Positions 9,115 to 17,775 are shown, counted from the first letter of the stretch. The stretch: DNA of 34,534 nucleotides from Crocinitomicaceae bacterium (GCA_002722795.1 PBMY01000021.1:1-34534); one strand, 5' to 3'. Notes: generated by a model not told the origin, from the letters alone. A program made the numbers and translations.

Positions 9115-10320
9115 ATGGGTGATAATTTTAAAAAATCAAAGAAAATTCCAGTTATTATTCTTAACGGTTTTCTTGGTTCTGGCAAGACTACTTTGTTTAG
9201 AAATTTACTCAATCAGTCAAGAAATAAAAACATACATCTTTGTGCGATTGTTAACGACATGAGTGAACTTGATGTTGATGGACAACTAATTGGCAATACT
9301 GAACTAGTTGAAGAAAATACTAAGATCATGAAATCAATTCATTCCTGTGTGTTGAGTAGTGATATTGGAATTAAAAAACTTGATGAAGCTATAAAGAATT
9401 TAAACATTGATCATGATACAAAATGCCTAATTATTGAAACTTCAGGAAGTTGTCACCCTTTACCACTTATTAAATATTTTCAGAGCAATGAAGAGTTTAA
9501 GCTTACAGGTTTTTTAGCACTTGTTGATTGTTTTATGATGGCTCATGATTTTATTTATGGGGCAACATTAACATCAAATTTCAAGGAAAATTTATCATTA
9601 AATATTAGGGACACAACTAATTTGTTAGTTGAACAAATTTTATTTAGTAGTCATGTGATTTTAACGAAATCAGATAGAATTGACACAAATAAGATAAATT
9701 ACATCCACGATCACATTAAAAACATAAATCCATATTCTAGATTACACACAGTAGTTCATGGAAGGCTAGAACTAGAGTCATTACTAGAACTTCAAGAATA
9801 TAATTATTTTAGAGTTGAAAAATTAATTGATGAATTAGAGCCTTTAATTGAAAATACTGATAGACCATACGAATTGGGGACAAAGATTATTCATGATGAT
9901 CGACCTTTTCATCCTGAAAGATTTTGGCATGTATGTCAAAACTATCTTGATAAAACAATTTATCGGAGTAAAGGTTTTTTTTGGATGCCTTCAAGAGACA
10001 AATATGCTTTGTTATGGAATCAAGCGGGAGGTGATATAAATTTAGAAATTGTAGGCACATGGAAACAATCTGTTCTTGATGACCAAAATAATGGACTTTT
10101 AGATGAAGAGATTAATGCTTTAAAAAATAAAATTTCAAAAGAAAAAAGTCATTTCGGAGATAGACATTGTAAACTTACCATCATAGGTGACATCAGAAAA
10201 ATCAGTCAATTTTCAGAACAACTGAATTCATGCTTTTTAAATGAAGAGGAAATCAAAATTTGGAAAAAAGGAGGAGAATTTAGAGATCCATGGCCTACAA
10301 GTATTATGAAAATTAAATAG
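9115..10320 (+). CDS. COG0523 (CobW/ZigA-like) GTPase without CxCC motif
   Basis: G3E-family P-loop GTPase of the COG0523 group, proteins thought to deliver metals, often zinc, to client enzymes. Walker A GFLGSGKTTL is at residues 18-27. The C-terminal CobW domain is intact (PFHPERFW, then RSKGFFWMPSR, then an AGGDINLEIVGTW core), followed by the FGDRHCKL and GEFRDPWP tail of the long ZigA-type subgroup. The usual metal-binding (G)CxCC after the VNDMSE region is absent; the corresponding segment reads IHSCVLSSD with one cysteine (C78). The strand ending usually in ESTG reads ETSGSCHPLPL, adding C113 and H114. ATG 9115 is preferred over TTG 9097 because the latter is inside the -7 box. The gene is visibly more AT-rich than rarA or mdh, which may mean transfer. 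It stands alone, with no zinc transporter or Zur-type site recognised. Confidence 0.88.
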   Translation: MGDNFKKSKKIPVIILNGFLGSGKTTLFRNLLNQSRNKNIHLCAIVNDMSELDVDGQLIGNTELVEENTKIMKSIHSCVLSSDIGIKKLDEAIKNLNIDHDTKCLIIETSGSCHPLPLIKYFQSNEEFKLTGFLALVDCFMMAHDFIYGATLTSNFKENLSLNIRDTTNLLVEQILFSSHVILTKSDRIDTNKINYIHDHIKNINPYSRLHTVVHGRLELESLLELQEYNYFRVEKLIDELEPLIENTDRPYELGTKIIHDDRPFHPERFWHVCQNYLDKTIYRSKGFFWMPSRDKYALLWNQAGGDINLEIVGTWKQSVLDDQNNGLLDEEINALKNKISKEKSHFGDRHCKLTIIGDIRKISQFSEQLNSCFLNEEEIKIWKKGGEFRDPWPTSIMKIK

Positions 10321-10412
10321 CCATTTTTTGTTTTCGATCAAAAATGTTATTGTTATTCCAATTGTTGTGTCTACTTCAGTTTCTTTTTTCTTTCTTTTCT
10401 TGAAGGTCTGTC

Positions 10413-11471
10413 CTAGTCAACTAAAACACCATTTTCATACACCTCTTTCTTCACTAGCTTTCCTTTGATGTCGTAAAAAAATCTAGGTCCATCAAGTTTA
10501 CCATTGATGTATTCTCCCTCTTCCTTGACTTGTGTTCCACTCAACACTCTGCGCTGCAACTGTTCGCCAGTTTCCTCATCGGTAAATACTTCAATCACAT
10601 ATTCACCGCAATCAAACCAAATCCTGTAGGGACCATCTAACTCCTTGTCTGTATATGAGTATTCACTCATTGATCGTCCATCAGGGTATGTGTCCTCAAA
10701 AGTTCCGTTGATGCGAATTTCTTTCAACCTTTTACCAAAAGAATACTTGATGATCATTTCTGTTGAACCGTCTTCTAAATAGGTTTTCCAAGATCCGTCT
10801 TCATGTCCTTCTAGGTATTGTCCTTGGATACGAATATTAGAATTTAGGTGGTATGAAACAAATTCACCCTCAAGTTCGCCTTTTGAGTAATTTACTGATT
10901 GTCTAAGCTTGCCGTTTTCGTAATAAGAACACCATGTGCCGTCTTTTACACCGTTTAGGTAAGAGCCCTCCTCTACTTTACGCCCTTTGCTATCAACCAC
11001 CCAAAATTCACCATCCAAAACCCCATAGCTGTAGCTTTCGTGTCTGCGTTTTACGGAATTTTCATCAAAGTACCCCCAACTGCCTTCCTTTGTTGGATCT
11101 GCATCTCCGACTGGATGGTTGTAAAATCCTGAAGCTTGTAATGATCCGTTTGGCCTGAAGTGTATTGCAGAAATCTTATCAGTCATGTGATGTAAAACTG
11201 ACATCAATTTACCATTATCATAGAAGTATAAAAACTCTCCTTCCGGCTTTCCAGAAACAAATGTTCCTTTGTAGTAAAGGCTTCCTGAAGGCCATACCCT
11301 AATCCACAATCCTTCTTTTTCTCCTTTAGAATCAAATAAATTGTAGTCAACACCTGCATCTCCTATTGGCATTGAACTATTAGCTGATGGCAAATTACCC
11401 GGTTGTGAAAATACTGAATTCAGTGGCAGAAAAACAATAAAAAGCTTGATTATAGAGAATAGTACTTTCAT
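10413..11471 (-). CDS. Exported YwqK-repeat (MORN-like) protein
   Basis: A 352-aa protein built from tandem YwqK/MORN-like repeats with the pattern Y-x-NG-x-x-x-G-x-W-x-x-Y, seen for example at EGLWIRVWPSGSLYYKG, DGTWCSYYENGKLRQ, EGEFVSYHLNSNIR and DGSWKTYLEDGS. The start at 11471 begins a signal peptide (about residues 1-23, ending NSVFSQ), so the protein is exported; the frame remains open upstream but those residues would precede the signal peptide. Many database entries call such proteins antitoxins; nothing here supports a toxin-antitoxin pair. Their molecular role is unknown, although the repeats suggest a beta-hairpin stack. The gene is divergent from mdh and stands alone on its strand. 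Confidence 0.88.
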   Translation of the reverse strand: MKVLFSIIKLFIVFLPLNSVFSQPGNLPSANSSMPIGDAGVDYNLFDSKGEKEGLWIRVWPSGSLYYKGTFVSGKPEGEFLYFYDNGKLMSVLHHMTDKISAIHFRPNGSLQASGFYNHPVGDADPTKEGSWGYFDENSVKRRHESYSYGVLDGEFWVVDSKGRKVEEGSYLNGVKDGTWCSYYENGKLRQSVNYSKGELEGEFVSYHLNSNIRIQGQYLEGHEDGSWKTYLEDGSTEMIIKYSFGKRLKEIRINGTFEDTYPDGRSMSEYSYTDKELDGPYRIWFDCGEYVIEVFTDEETGEQLQRRVLSGTQVKEEGEYINGKLDGPRFFYDIKGKLVKKEVYENGVLVD

Positions 11472-11506
11472 GTAATCGTAGTTTGAGAACGAAAATAGGC
11501 ACTCAT

Positions 11507-11541
11507 TTGTTTCAGCAACAGTTCTTAAGCCTGTATTTTTG
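11507..11541 (+). promoter_or_regulatory. Bacteroidota-type promoter of mdh
   Basis: A TTTG -33 element at 11507-11510 and a perfect TAnnTTTG -7 box (TATTTTTG) at 11534-11541 are separated by 23 nt, the same spacing as at 5941-5917. Transcription would begin about 20 nt before the mdh ATG. This is the best-formed promoter in the window. Confidence 0.65.
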
Positions 11542-11566
11542 CACTCCAAAACCCCAATTTCTTAAA

Positions 11567-12499
11567 ATGAAAGTTACTGTTGTAGGTGCTGGTAATGTAG
11601 GCGCCACTTGTGCAAATGTTCTTGCTACGCGAGAAGTAGCAAACGAAGTAGTCCTGTTGGATATTAAGGATGGCTTTGCTGAAGGTAAAGCTCTAGATAT
11701 CTGGGAGACATCACCAATCAATTTATACGATACTAAAACTGTTGGTTCTACTAACGATTATGCAAAAACTGCGGATTCTGATGTGGTAGTTATTACTTCA
11801 GGTCTTCCGCGTAAGCCTGGTATGAGCCGTGATGATTTAATCGCGACTAATGCTGGAATAGTAAAGTCGGTTACAACTCAAATTATGGAGCATAGCCCCA
11901 ACGCTATTCTTGTAATTGTTTCTAACCCACTTGACGTAATGACATACTGTGCATACCTAAACGCTGGAGTTGATTCAACTCGTGTTGTTGGTATGGCAGG
12001 GATCCTAGATACAGCTCGTTACCGTTCATTCCTAGCCGAAGCACTTAACGTAAGTCCTAAGGATATTCAAGCTGTTCTGATGGGAGGTCATGGTGATACC
12101 ATGGTTCCACTTCCACGCTACACAACAGTAGGAGGTATTCCTGTTACTGAGCTTATCGATGACGAAACTCTTAACTCAATTGTTGAGCGCACTAAGAAAG
12201 GTGGTGGAGAAATCGTTAACCTTCTTGGTACATCTGCATGGTATGCTCCCGGAGCTGCTGCAGCCCAAATGGTTGAGGCTATCCTTAAGGATCAGCGCAG
12301 AGTATTTCCTTGTTGTGTTTGGATGACTGGAGAGTACGGTATTTCTGATATGTACTTAGGTGTACCAGTAATCCTAGGTAAGAATGGTGTAGAAAAAGTA
12401 ATCGAACTTGATCTAAACGACGAAGAGAAGAAACTTCTTTCTAAAAGCGAAACAGCTGTAAGAGAAGTTAAAGCTGTTCTTGATGGAATGAATTCTTAA
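11567..12499 (+). CDS. mdh: Malate dehydrogenase (NAD, LDH-like type)
   Basis: Cytoplasmic TCA-cycle enzyme that interconverts malate and oxaloacetate with NAD. The Rossmann motif GAGNVGAT is at residues 7-14 with D32 after it as the NAD-selecting acid. Substrate-binding R82 and R88 sit in LPRKPGMSRDDL; R82 in this position marks malate rather than lactate dehydrogenase. The catalytic pair is D148 (ILDTARYR) and H175 (GGHGDT). ATG 11567 starts the conserved MKVTVVGAG; the open frame upstream to 11483 runs through the promoter. Length 310 aa is typical. Expression from the promoter at 11507-11541 ends at the hairpin at 12529-12555. It is separated from pckA by the minus-strand surface genes, so no operon with PEPCK. 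Confidence 0.97.
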   Translation: MKVTVVGAGNVGATCANVLATREVANEVVLLDIKDGFAEGKALDIWETSPINLYDTKTVGSTNDYAKTADSDVVVITSGLPRKPGMSRDDLIATNAGIVKSVTTQIMEHSPNAILVIVSNPLDVMTYCAYLNAGVDSTRVVGMAGILDTARYRSFLAEALNVSPKDIQAVLMGGHGDTMVPLPRYTTVGGIPVTELIDDETLNSIVERTKKGGGEIVNLLGTSAWYAPGAAAAQMVEAILKDQRRVFPCCVWMTGEYGISDMYLGVPVILGKNGVEKVIELDLNDEEKKLLSKSETAVREVKAVLDGMNS

Positions 12500-12500
12500 G

Positions 12501-14720
12501 TTAGTCTTCTAACTTTATCCATAAAGCGGGAGGCCCTAAAGGGCTTCCTCTTTTTGTTGGGATCACAATATAAATTCCCGAGGCCCATTCAAGTGTTGAT
12601 ATGCTACCATTTGAAGATTGTCCCATGAATATTCCAGTGGTATTATAGACCTCGACATCTATGTTAGTTATGTGAGATTTCCAAGTCAAAGTGCTTGTCC
12701 CAGGATTTGGGAAAAGTACCAGATCAACTGCCTGATTTTCTATGATTTCAGGAACATTTATTGTGACTGAATCAGACCCAAAATAACACCTCATTCCGCC
12801 ATTTTGTATACCTATAAAACATTCGTGTTTTCCATCAGAATTTAGGTCGCCAAAAGTACAGGCAGATCTATATCCTGAAATGTGATTCAAGACGTTGATT
12901 GTTTCCAATGTGTACTCGAATTCAAGGTCTTCTTGAAGTAATCCAAAGTATTCCACTGATCCAATTTCATTCGAAGCAATAATATGAATACCAAGACTGT
13001 CTTTCACTAATGAAGGAGTGCTATACCCGTTAATTCCTAAAGCATTGCTAACGTGAATATTACCCCAAGCATCACCAAACAAATCGCTAACATATTTACA
13101 CCATGAAAATTGAGTAGAATTTCCGCAGTTTAGGTATAGGTTTAGTATTCCGTTTTTTTCACCAATTACTAAGTCTAATAAGCCGTCTGAATTAATATCA
13201 ATTAATTGAGGAGTCGCAAATTGACCTATGTCAATTGTTTCTCCTTCAGAGTCTGAAACAGATAAAACACTCACTTCAAAAATAGGCCAATTTCCAACAC
13301 CAGAACTGTTTTCGAAATAATGTAAAAATCCGAGTTCATCACCTATTAATAAATCTACATCTCCATCACCGTCTAAATCCCCGATTGATGGGTACGGACT
13401 TTCAATTCCATAGGTTTCTAAATCGACAATTATTTCATAAGGCAATGATAGAATCGGTTCAGACATAGTGCCTGTATTTTTATAAGCTTGAAGTTTAGAT
13501 GGTGTATCACCTACGTCGTTATAATTCTCCTTATTTGTAACAACTAAATCTAATAGCCCATCCGAATCGATGTCGACTAAAAGTGGATAAGCACCTCTCC
13601 CCATGTCAATCATTTGATCTTGCATGAAGGTTTGTGTTACATAATCCCAAAAAGGAGCATCATTAGTGCCAGTATTCCTCATATAGTGAACAGATGCATC
13701 ATCATCAACTTCTAGATAGGTGTTGGGGCTGAATAGTAAATCCTTAACACCATCAGCGTCTATATCAATATTATATGCTGTGGGAAATCTTTTACAATCT
13801 AAAGATTGCATTCCATTTGTAGAAATAGGGAAGGTCAAATCTGTGAAAACCGCACTATCCTGACCATCCACTGCGTCTTCCAATAATACTCCAATGATAG
13901 TAGGGTAGGTAACATCTCCAATAAGTAGATCTAGCGGCCCATTATCATCAAGTTGAAGTGCTGTTATTGACCCACCAACGTGTCTGTTTCCTCCACGTGG
14001 ATCCACTAAGTTGTATTCACAATTAAAATTCTCCCCTATGTACAGATTATTATTTTCAATTGCTTCAGCAAGCATTCCATAGCATCTATTTGTACACTTC
14101 ATATCAAGCCCACAAGAGCTAATTCCCTCGTATTTGTATAGTGTTGATGAAGTTTCAGTAAATGATATTATATCTAGGTCACCATCTTCGTCTATATCTT
14201 GGATTGCCGGAACGTCTAGGCTAATACAAACTACAGGTAACATATCTGCTCCTGAGCCAAAATCATAGGATGCCTGAAGTGGAGATGCGACTAACTCAAA
14301 TTGAGGGTTTAGTGGGTCATCTGTATTGTTTTTGTAAACGTTTATTCCGTTTTGGACTGATGTGAAGATGTCTGGCTTACCGTCACAATCATAATCGCGG
14401 AGAAGCACCCATTCTTTTAGGTTTGGCCACCCAACAACCCATTCAGGTCTATATACCCAATCACTTGCGTTTCTTTCAAATGCTAGAAGTCTATGACCGT
14501 CTCTATCGAATGCAAAAAGGTCCTCATCGCCATCAAAATCAAAATCAATAGGAGACCATTGAGGTGCAGTTAGTCCACCCGTCCATGGATTGTGTAAAGT
14601 ATCATCTTGAACTACAACAGGGACAACTCCAATTTCAAACCCATAATCCCATTGTGCATGAGTTGTGAAACCTTTAACGAGTAAGCCAAATGTTAGGAAT
14701 ATGTGCAGAGCACAACGCAT
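12501..14720 (-). CDS. Secreted VCBS/FG-GAP repeat protein with T9SS sorting domain
   Basis: A 739-aa exported protein. The signal peptide spans about residues 1-23 (ending TTHAQ). The body holds at least eight Ca-binding-like D-x-D-x-DG-x-x-D repeats of the VCBS/FG-GAP type, such as DFDFDGDEDLFAFD, DIDEDGDLDIISF, DIDSDGLLDLVVTN, DLDGDGDVDLLIGD and DINSDGLLDLVIGE, forming a probable beta-propeller. The C-terminus is a type A T9SS sorting domain (LFPNPGTSTLTW ... VYNTTGIFMG ... WASGIYIV), so the protein is probably exported across the outer membrane and attached or released. The end of the sorting domain is unusual: GSPLGPPA is encoded by the mdh terminator hairpin. The start overlaps the stop of the FAS1 gene as TAATG, so the two are co-transcribed and coupled. 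Ligand unknown. Confidence 0.9.
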   Translation of the reverse strand: MRCALHIFLTFGLLVKGFTTHAQWDYGFEIGVVPVVVQDDTLHNPWTGGLTAPQWSPIDFDFDGDEDLFAFDRDGHRLLAFERNASDWVYRPEWVVGWPNLKEWVLLRDYDCDGKPDIFTSVQNGINVYKNNTDDPLNPQFELVASPLQASYDFGSGADMLPVVCISLDVPAIQDIDEDGDLDIISFTETSSTLYKYEGISSCGLDMKCTNRCYGMLAEAIENNNLYIGENFNCEYNLVDPRGGNRHVGGSITALQLDDNGPLDLLIGDVTYPTIIGVLLEDAVDGQDSAVFTDLTFPISTNGMQSLDCKRFPTAYNIDIDADGVKDLLFSPNTYLEVDDDASVHYMRNTGTNDAPFWDYVTQTFMQDQMIDMGRGAYPLLVDIDSDGLLDLVVTNKENYNDVGDTPSKLQAYKNTGTMSEPILSLPYEIIVDLETYGIESPYPSIGDLDGDGDVDLLIGDELGFLHYFENSSGVGNWPIFEVSVLSVSDSEGETIDIGQFATPQLIDINSDGLLDLVIGEKNGILNLYLNCGNSTQFSWCKYVSDLFGDAWGNIHVSNALGINGYSTPSLVKDSLGIHIIASNEIGSVEYFGLLQEDLEFEYTLETINVLNHISGYRSACTFGDLNSDGKHECFIGIQNGGMRCYFGSDSVTINVPEIIENQAVDLVLFPNPGTSTLTWKSHITNIDVEVYNTTGIFMGQSSNGSISTLEWASGIYIVIPTKRGSPLGPPALWIKLED
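12529..12555 (+). terminator. Intrinsic terminator of mdh, inside the convergent gene
   Basis: An 8-bp stem (GGAGGCCC at 12529-12536 pairing with GGGCTTCC at 12541-12548, one G-T pair) with a TAAA loop is followed by TCTTTTT. It lies 30 nt after the mdh stop. The same bases are coding on the minus strand for the last residues of the VCBS/T9SS protein. Confidence 0.85.
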
Positions 14721-15349
14721 TACTTTCCTTCTAACTCAGGGAAGTAAATAATGTCATCCATTCCAATTATGGCGCCCTTTTCAGTCTCTATGCATCCAGA
14801 TCTAACGTGTGCTCCACCAAAATATATCCCCCCCTGCTTTGATAGTTCTAGCGTTGGTCCTGCGTGCACAGTCCAGCTTGTTCCATCAGAAAATGATTTG
14901 TACTCTAGAGATTCATTCACAACGTGATACGATATAAACTCATCAAGAACAGCTTCATTTCCAGGAAGAAGAAGGTCTTTGTATTGAGGATATGCTTCAA
15001 AAGCATTGTCTACAGGGGCTAATACAGTCACGTTGTATCTGTGAATATGCTTGCTTATACTAGATTTTTTTAACAAGTTACTGAAAATGGGGTATTCATC
15101 ACTTGATGCTAAATATCTGTATGTAGATGTTTTGTTTTTACTTTTATCAGCTAAATTTCTTTTTTGAGCGTCTTGGCGGCTCTTCATCAGCCTCATTCCG
15201 CGCTTTTCAGCCTCAGTCAATTCCCGACCTAGTGGTGATTCGGCTTGATCTTTATTATTACTGTTATCACCTTGGTTGTTTTGACTATCTCCACATGAGG
15301 TAATGGCTACAAAGGCTAAACTTATAAGTATTGTTCCAAGTTTTGTCAT
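14720..15349 (-). CDS. FAS1 (fasciclin)-domain lipoprotein
   Basis: A 209-aa lipoprotein. The N-terminus MTKLGTILISLAFVAITSC is a lipoprotein signal with lipidated cysteine C19, followed by an Asn/Gln/Asp-rich linker. A single FAS1 domain covers about residues 75-206, recognisable from the H1-like TVLAPVDNAFEAYP and the H2-like SYHVVNESLEY. FAS1 domains mediate cell-surface or matrix adhesion in many organisms; the ligand here is unknown. The linker has a charged segment rich in K and R, possibly a spacer through the periplasm. The stop overlaps the start of the VCBS/T9SS gene (TAATG), suggesting the two surface proteins act together. The gene is divergent from pckA. Confidence 0.85.
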   Translation of the reverse strand: MTKLGTILISLAFVAITSCGDSQNNQGDNSNNKDQAESPLGRELTEAEKRGMRLMKSRQDAQKRNLADKSKNKTSTYRYLASSDEYPIFSNLLKKSSISKHIHRYNVTVLAPVDNAFEAYPQYKDLLLPGNEAVLDEFISYHVVNESLEYKSFSDGTSWTVHAGPTLELSKQGGIYFGGAHVRSGCIETEKGAIIGMDDIIYFPELEGK

Positions 15350-15417
15350 GCAGTAAAGATAAAAATTTAAGTTAGTGGGTTGTGAACAATTTTACACCTA
15401 AAAGAAGAGGTTAGGTG

Positions 15418-15425
15418 TATCTTTG
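15418..15425 (+). promoter_or_regulatory. -7 box TATCTTTG of pckA
   Basis: A perfect TAnnTTTG box 35 nt before the pckA start. The -33 position 23 nt upstream reads TTTA rather than TTTG, one mismatch. The remaining 15350-15460 spacer shows nothing else that I can name. Confidence 0.55.
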
Positions 15426-15460
15426 CGTTAGGAATTTTTTAACGACATTTCCTCAAACAC

Positions 15461-17077
15461 ATGAAGCATACGGGTATTACCCCTAAAAACGCGAGTCTTG
15501 AAGCTATTGGCCTTGAAGGAGTAGCGAGCGCGCAATGGAATCTTCCACCATCAACATTAGTAAAAGAATGTATCCTTAACGGAGAGGGAAGACTAGCCGA
15601 CACAGGTGCTCTTGCCATCAATACAGGTGATTTTACAGGACGTTCTCCTAAGGATAGATTTATCGTAAGTGACGATAAAACAAACTCTAGAGTTGATTGG
15701 GGGGATATAAATCAAAGCATTACAAGCGAAGATTTTGGGCGTCTTTTAGAGGATACGATTGAATACTTACAAGGCAAAAATGTATATGTTAGAGATGGAG
15801 CTGTAGGTGCTGATCCTGCTACTAGAATTAATACTAGAGTGGTTTCTGAACTTGCATATTCTTCACTATTTGTTCATAATATGTTCTTGCGATTTGTTGC
15901 TGCAGACATAGATGGAGCAGATCCTGAGTGGCACGTAATCTGCGTACCTGAATTTGAATCCAATACTGAACGTCACGGTTGTAGACAAGGAAATATTAGC
16001 GCAATTGACTTTACTCGTAAAATCATCATTATTGCAGGTTCTGGATATACTGGAGAGATTAAAAAGGGCATGTTCTCAGTAATGAACTTTGAACTTCCAG
16101 AGGTACATGGTGTTCTTCCAATGCACTGTTCTTCAAATACTAGTAAAGACGGAAATGTTGCTGTATTCTTTGGTTTAAGCGGAACGGGGAAGACCACTTT
16201 AAGTAGCGATCCTCTAAGAAATCTTATCGGTGACGATGAGCACGGTTGGTCAGACAATGGAGTCTTCAATATGGAGGGCGGTTGTTACGCTAAGACAATT
16301 GATCTTAGTGAAGAGGGAGAGCCTCAGATATACAACGCTATTAAATACGGAGCTCTTCTTGAAAACATTGGTTTTGAAAGTGACGGAGTAACTCCAAACT
16401 ACGAAGACGATACCATTACGCCTAATACTCGTGTTTCTTACCCTATTGACCATATCCCTGGCGCTGTAGAAAGCGGCATGGCTGGTCATCCTACTGATAT
16501 TTTCTTTTTGACTTGTGACGCTTTTGGTGTACTTCCTCCGATCAGCCGTCTCGACGCAAATCAAGCGATGTTTCACTTCATTAGTGGTTACACGGCTAAG
16601 GTTGCAGGTACTGAGGTGGGAGTTGTAGAGCCACAAACAGTATTCTCTGCATGTTTTGGTGCGCCATTCCTCCCGCTAGCACCAACTGAGTACGCTGAGA
16701 TGCTAGGAGAGAGAATCGAAAAGCACGGAGCTAGAATTTGGCTAGTTAATACCGGATGGACTGGTGGTGGTTACGGAGTTGGGTCGAGGATGAAGCTACA
16801 TTATACTCGTGCAATGATCACTGCTGCCCTTGAGGGTAAGCTTGTTAAGATCAATATGAGGACTGATGAGGTTTTTGGTCTGCATGTACCAAACTCTTGC
16901 CCTGATGTTCCTTCAGATGTATTAAACCCACGTGAAACTTGGGATGATAAGTCTGCTTACGATGCCGCAGCTGCTGATTTAGCAAAGCGCTTTGTGACTA
17001 ACTTCTCAAAATTTAACGATAAAGCAACTGATGCTATGCGTTCAGGTGGCCCTCGTGTTGCGGTAAACGTAAACTAA
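15461..17077 (+). CDS. pckA: Phosphoenolpyruvate carboxykinase (ATP)
   Basis: ATP-dependent PEPCK, which converts oxaloacetate to PEP and CO2 at the entry of gluconeogenesis, or fixes CO2 in reverse. The phosphate-binding loop GLSGTGKTTLS lies at about residues 238-248, preceded by the PEPCK signature LPMHCSSN (lysine/histidine metal-ligand region) and followed by the kinase-2 motif LIGDDEHGW. Substrate-binding FTGRSPKDRF is near residue 58-67, and NTGWTGGGYGVGSR is the adenine-binding region near residue 430. Length 538 aa matches the E. coli enzyme (about 540). It has its own -7 box and is followed immediately by rsmE with no intervening base. Confidence 0.98.
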   Translation: MKHTGITPKNASLEAIGLEGVASAQWNLPPSTLVKECILNGEGRLADTGALAINTGDFTGRSPKDRFIVSDDKTNSRVDWGDINQSITSEDFGRLLEDTIEYLQGKNVYVRDGAVGADPATRINTRVVSELAYSSLFVHNMFLRFVAADIDGADPEWHVICVPEFESNTERHGCRQGNISAIDFTRKIIIIAGSGYTGEIKKGMFSVMNFELPEVHGVLPMHCSSNTSKDGNVAVFFGLSGTGKTTLSSDPLRNLIGDDEHGWSDNGVFNMEGGCYAKTIDLSEEGEPQIYNAIKYGALLENIGFESDGVTPNYEDDTITPNTRVSYPIDHIPGAVESGMAGHPTDIFFLTCDAFGVLPPISRLDANQAMFHFISGYTAKVAGTEVGVVEPQTVFSACFGAPFLPLAPTEYAEMLGERIEKHGARIWLVNTGWTGGGYGVGSRMKLHYTRAMITAALEGKLVKINMRTDEVFGLHVPNSCPDVPSDVLNPRETWDDKSAYDAAAADLAKRFVTNFSKFNDKATDAMRSGGPRVAVNVN

Positions 17078-17773
17078 TTGAGATTATTATACGTACCTGA
17101 ACTTCAAGCGGGAAGCTTTGAGCTTCCTGAAGATGAAGCACGTCACGCTATCAAAGTGCTTAGAGCTAAGGTAGGAGATTCATTTCAATTAATTGACGGA
17201 AGGGGTGGTTTAGCAAACTCTAAAATTGTTGAAGTAAGCAAACGCAATTGTTTAGTTCACGTAAGTGAAATCCTTCAAACTCAAGCACCCTCTCCAAATC
17301 TGACAATGCTCGTAAGCCCCACAAAGCAAACAGAACGCTTTGAGTGGTTTTTAGAAAAAGCTGTAGAGATTGGTATTGATAGGATAGTGCCTGTTTGGAC
17401 AACGAGATCAGAAAGGAAGGTTGAAAAACACGATAGATGGAAAAAAGTTATTGTGTCTGCTATGAAACAATGTGGTAGATCTTGGTTGCCCACTCTTGAA
17501 TCTGCTTGTTCTTTTTATGATGCAGTTAAGTCAGCTGAGTCAAAAATTTACATTGCACATTGCATGGAATCCCCCACAAATCATCTACTTGAAGCAATTA
17601 AGGTTGGGGAAAATGCTTGTATTGCTATAGGCCCTGAAGGAGATTTCACACTTGAAGAGGTTGATTTTGCTCTTAATCATGGAGGTGTTGAAGTTAGCCT
17701 TGGCGATAGTAGACTTAGGACTGAAACAGCTGCTATTGTTGCAACTACTTACTTCAGAGCACTTCAGAAGTAA
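17078..17773 (+). CDS. rsmE: 16S rRNA (uracil-1498-N3)-methyltransferase RsmE
   Basis: SPOUT-class SAM methyltransferase that modifies U1498 in 16S rRNA of the small subunit. The N-terminal PUA-like part has LPEDEARHAIKVLR at about residues 16-29. The C-terminal trefoil-knot has IGPEGDFTLEE (about 183-193) and SLGDSRLRTETA (about 206-217), the SAM-binding elements. The start is a TTG (17078-17080) placed directly after the pckA TAA in the same reading frame; this is where the family methionine belongs (MRLLYVPEL), and no other start codon fits. Length 231 aa is normal. Expression probably depends on translation of pckA. The convergent PaaG-like gene starts its 3' end two bases beyond the stop. 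Confidence 0.95.
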   Translation: MRLLYVPELQAGSFELPEDEARHAIKVLRAKVGDSFQLIDGRGGLANSKIVEVSKRNCLVHVSEILQTQAPSPNLTMLVSPTKQTERFEWFLEKAVEIGIDRIVPVWTTRSERKVEKHDRWKKVIVSAMKQCGRSWLPTLESACSFYDAVKSAESKIYIAHCMESPTNHLLEAIKVGENACIAIGPEGDFTLEEVDFALNHGGVEVSLGDSRLRTETAAIVATTYFRALQK

Positions 17774-17775
17774 AG

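Noticed and set aside
10322-10345. Hairpin CATTTTT/AAAAATG after the COG0523 gene as a terminator
   Set aside because: Only A/T pairs plus a bulge, with no GC-rich stem; too weak to list as a terminator.
10413-11471. YwqK-repeat protein as an antitoxin
   Set aside because: The name comes from database propagation. The protein has a signal peptide and no toxin-like neighbour.
15973-16636. Antisense reading frames of 98 and 128 codons inside pckA
   Set aside because: They lie wholly opposite a strongly conserved gene and show no recognisable protein features.
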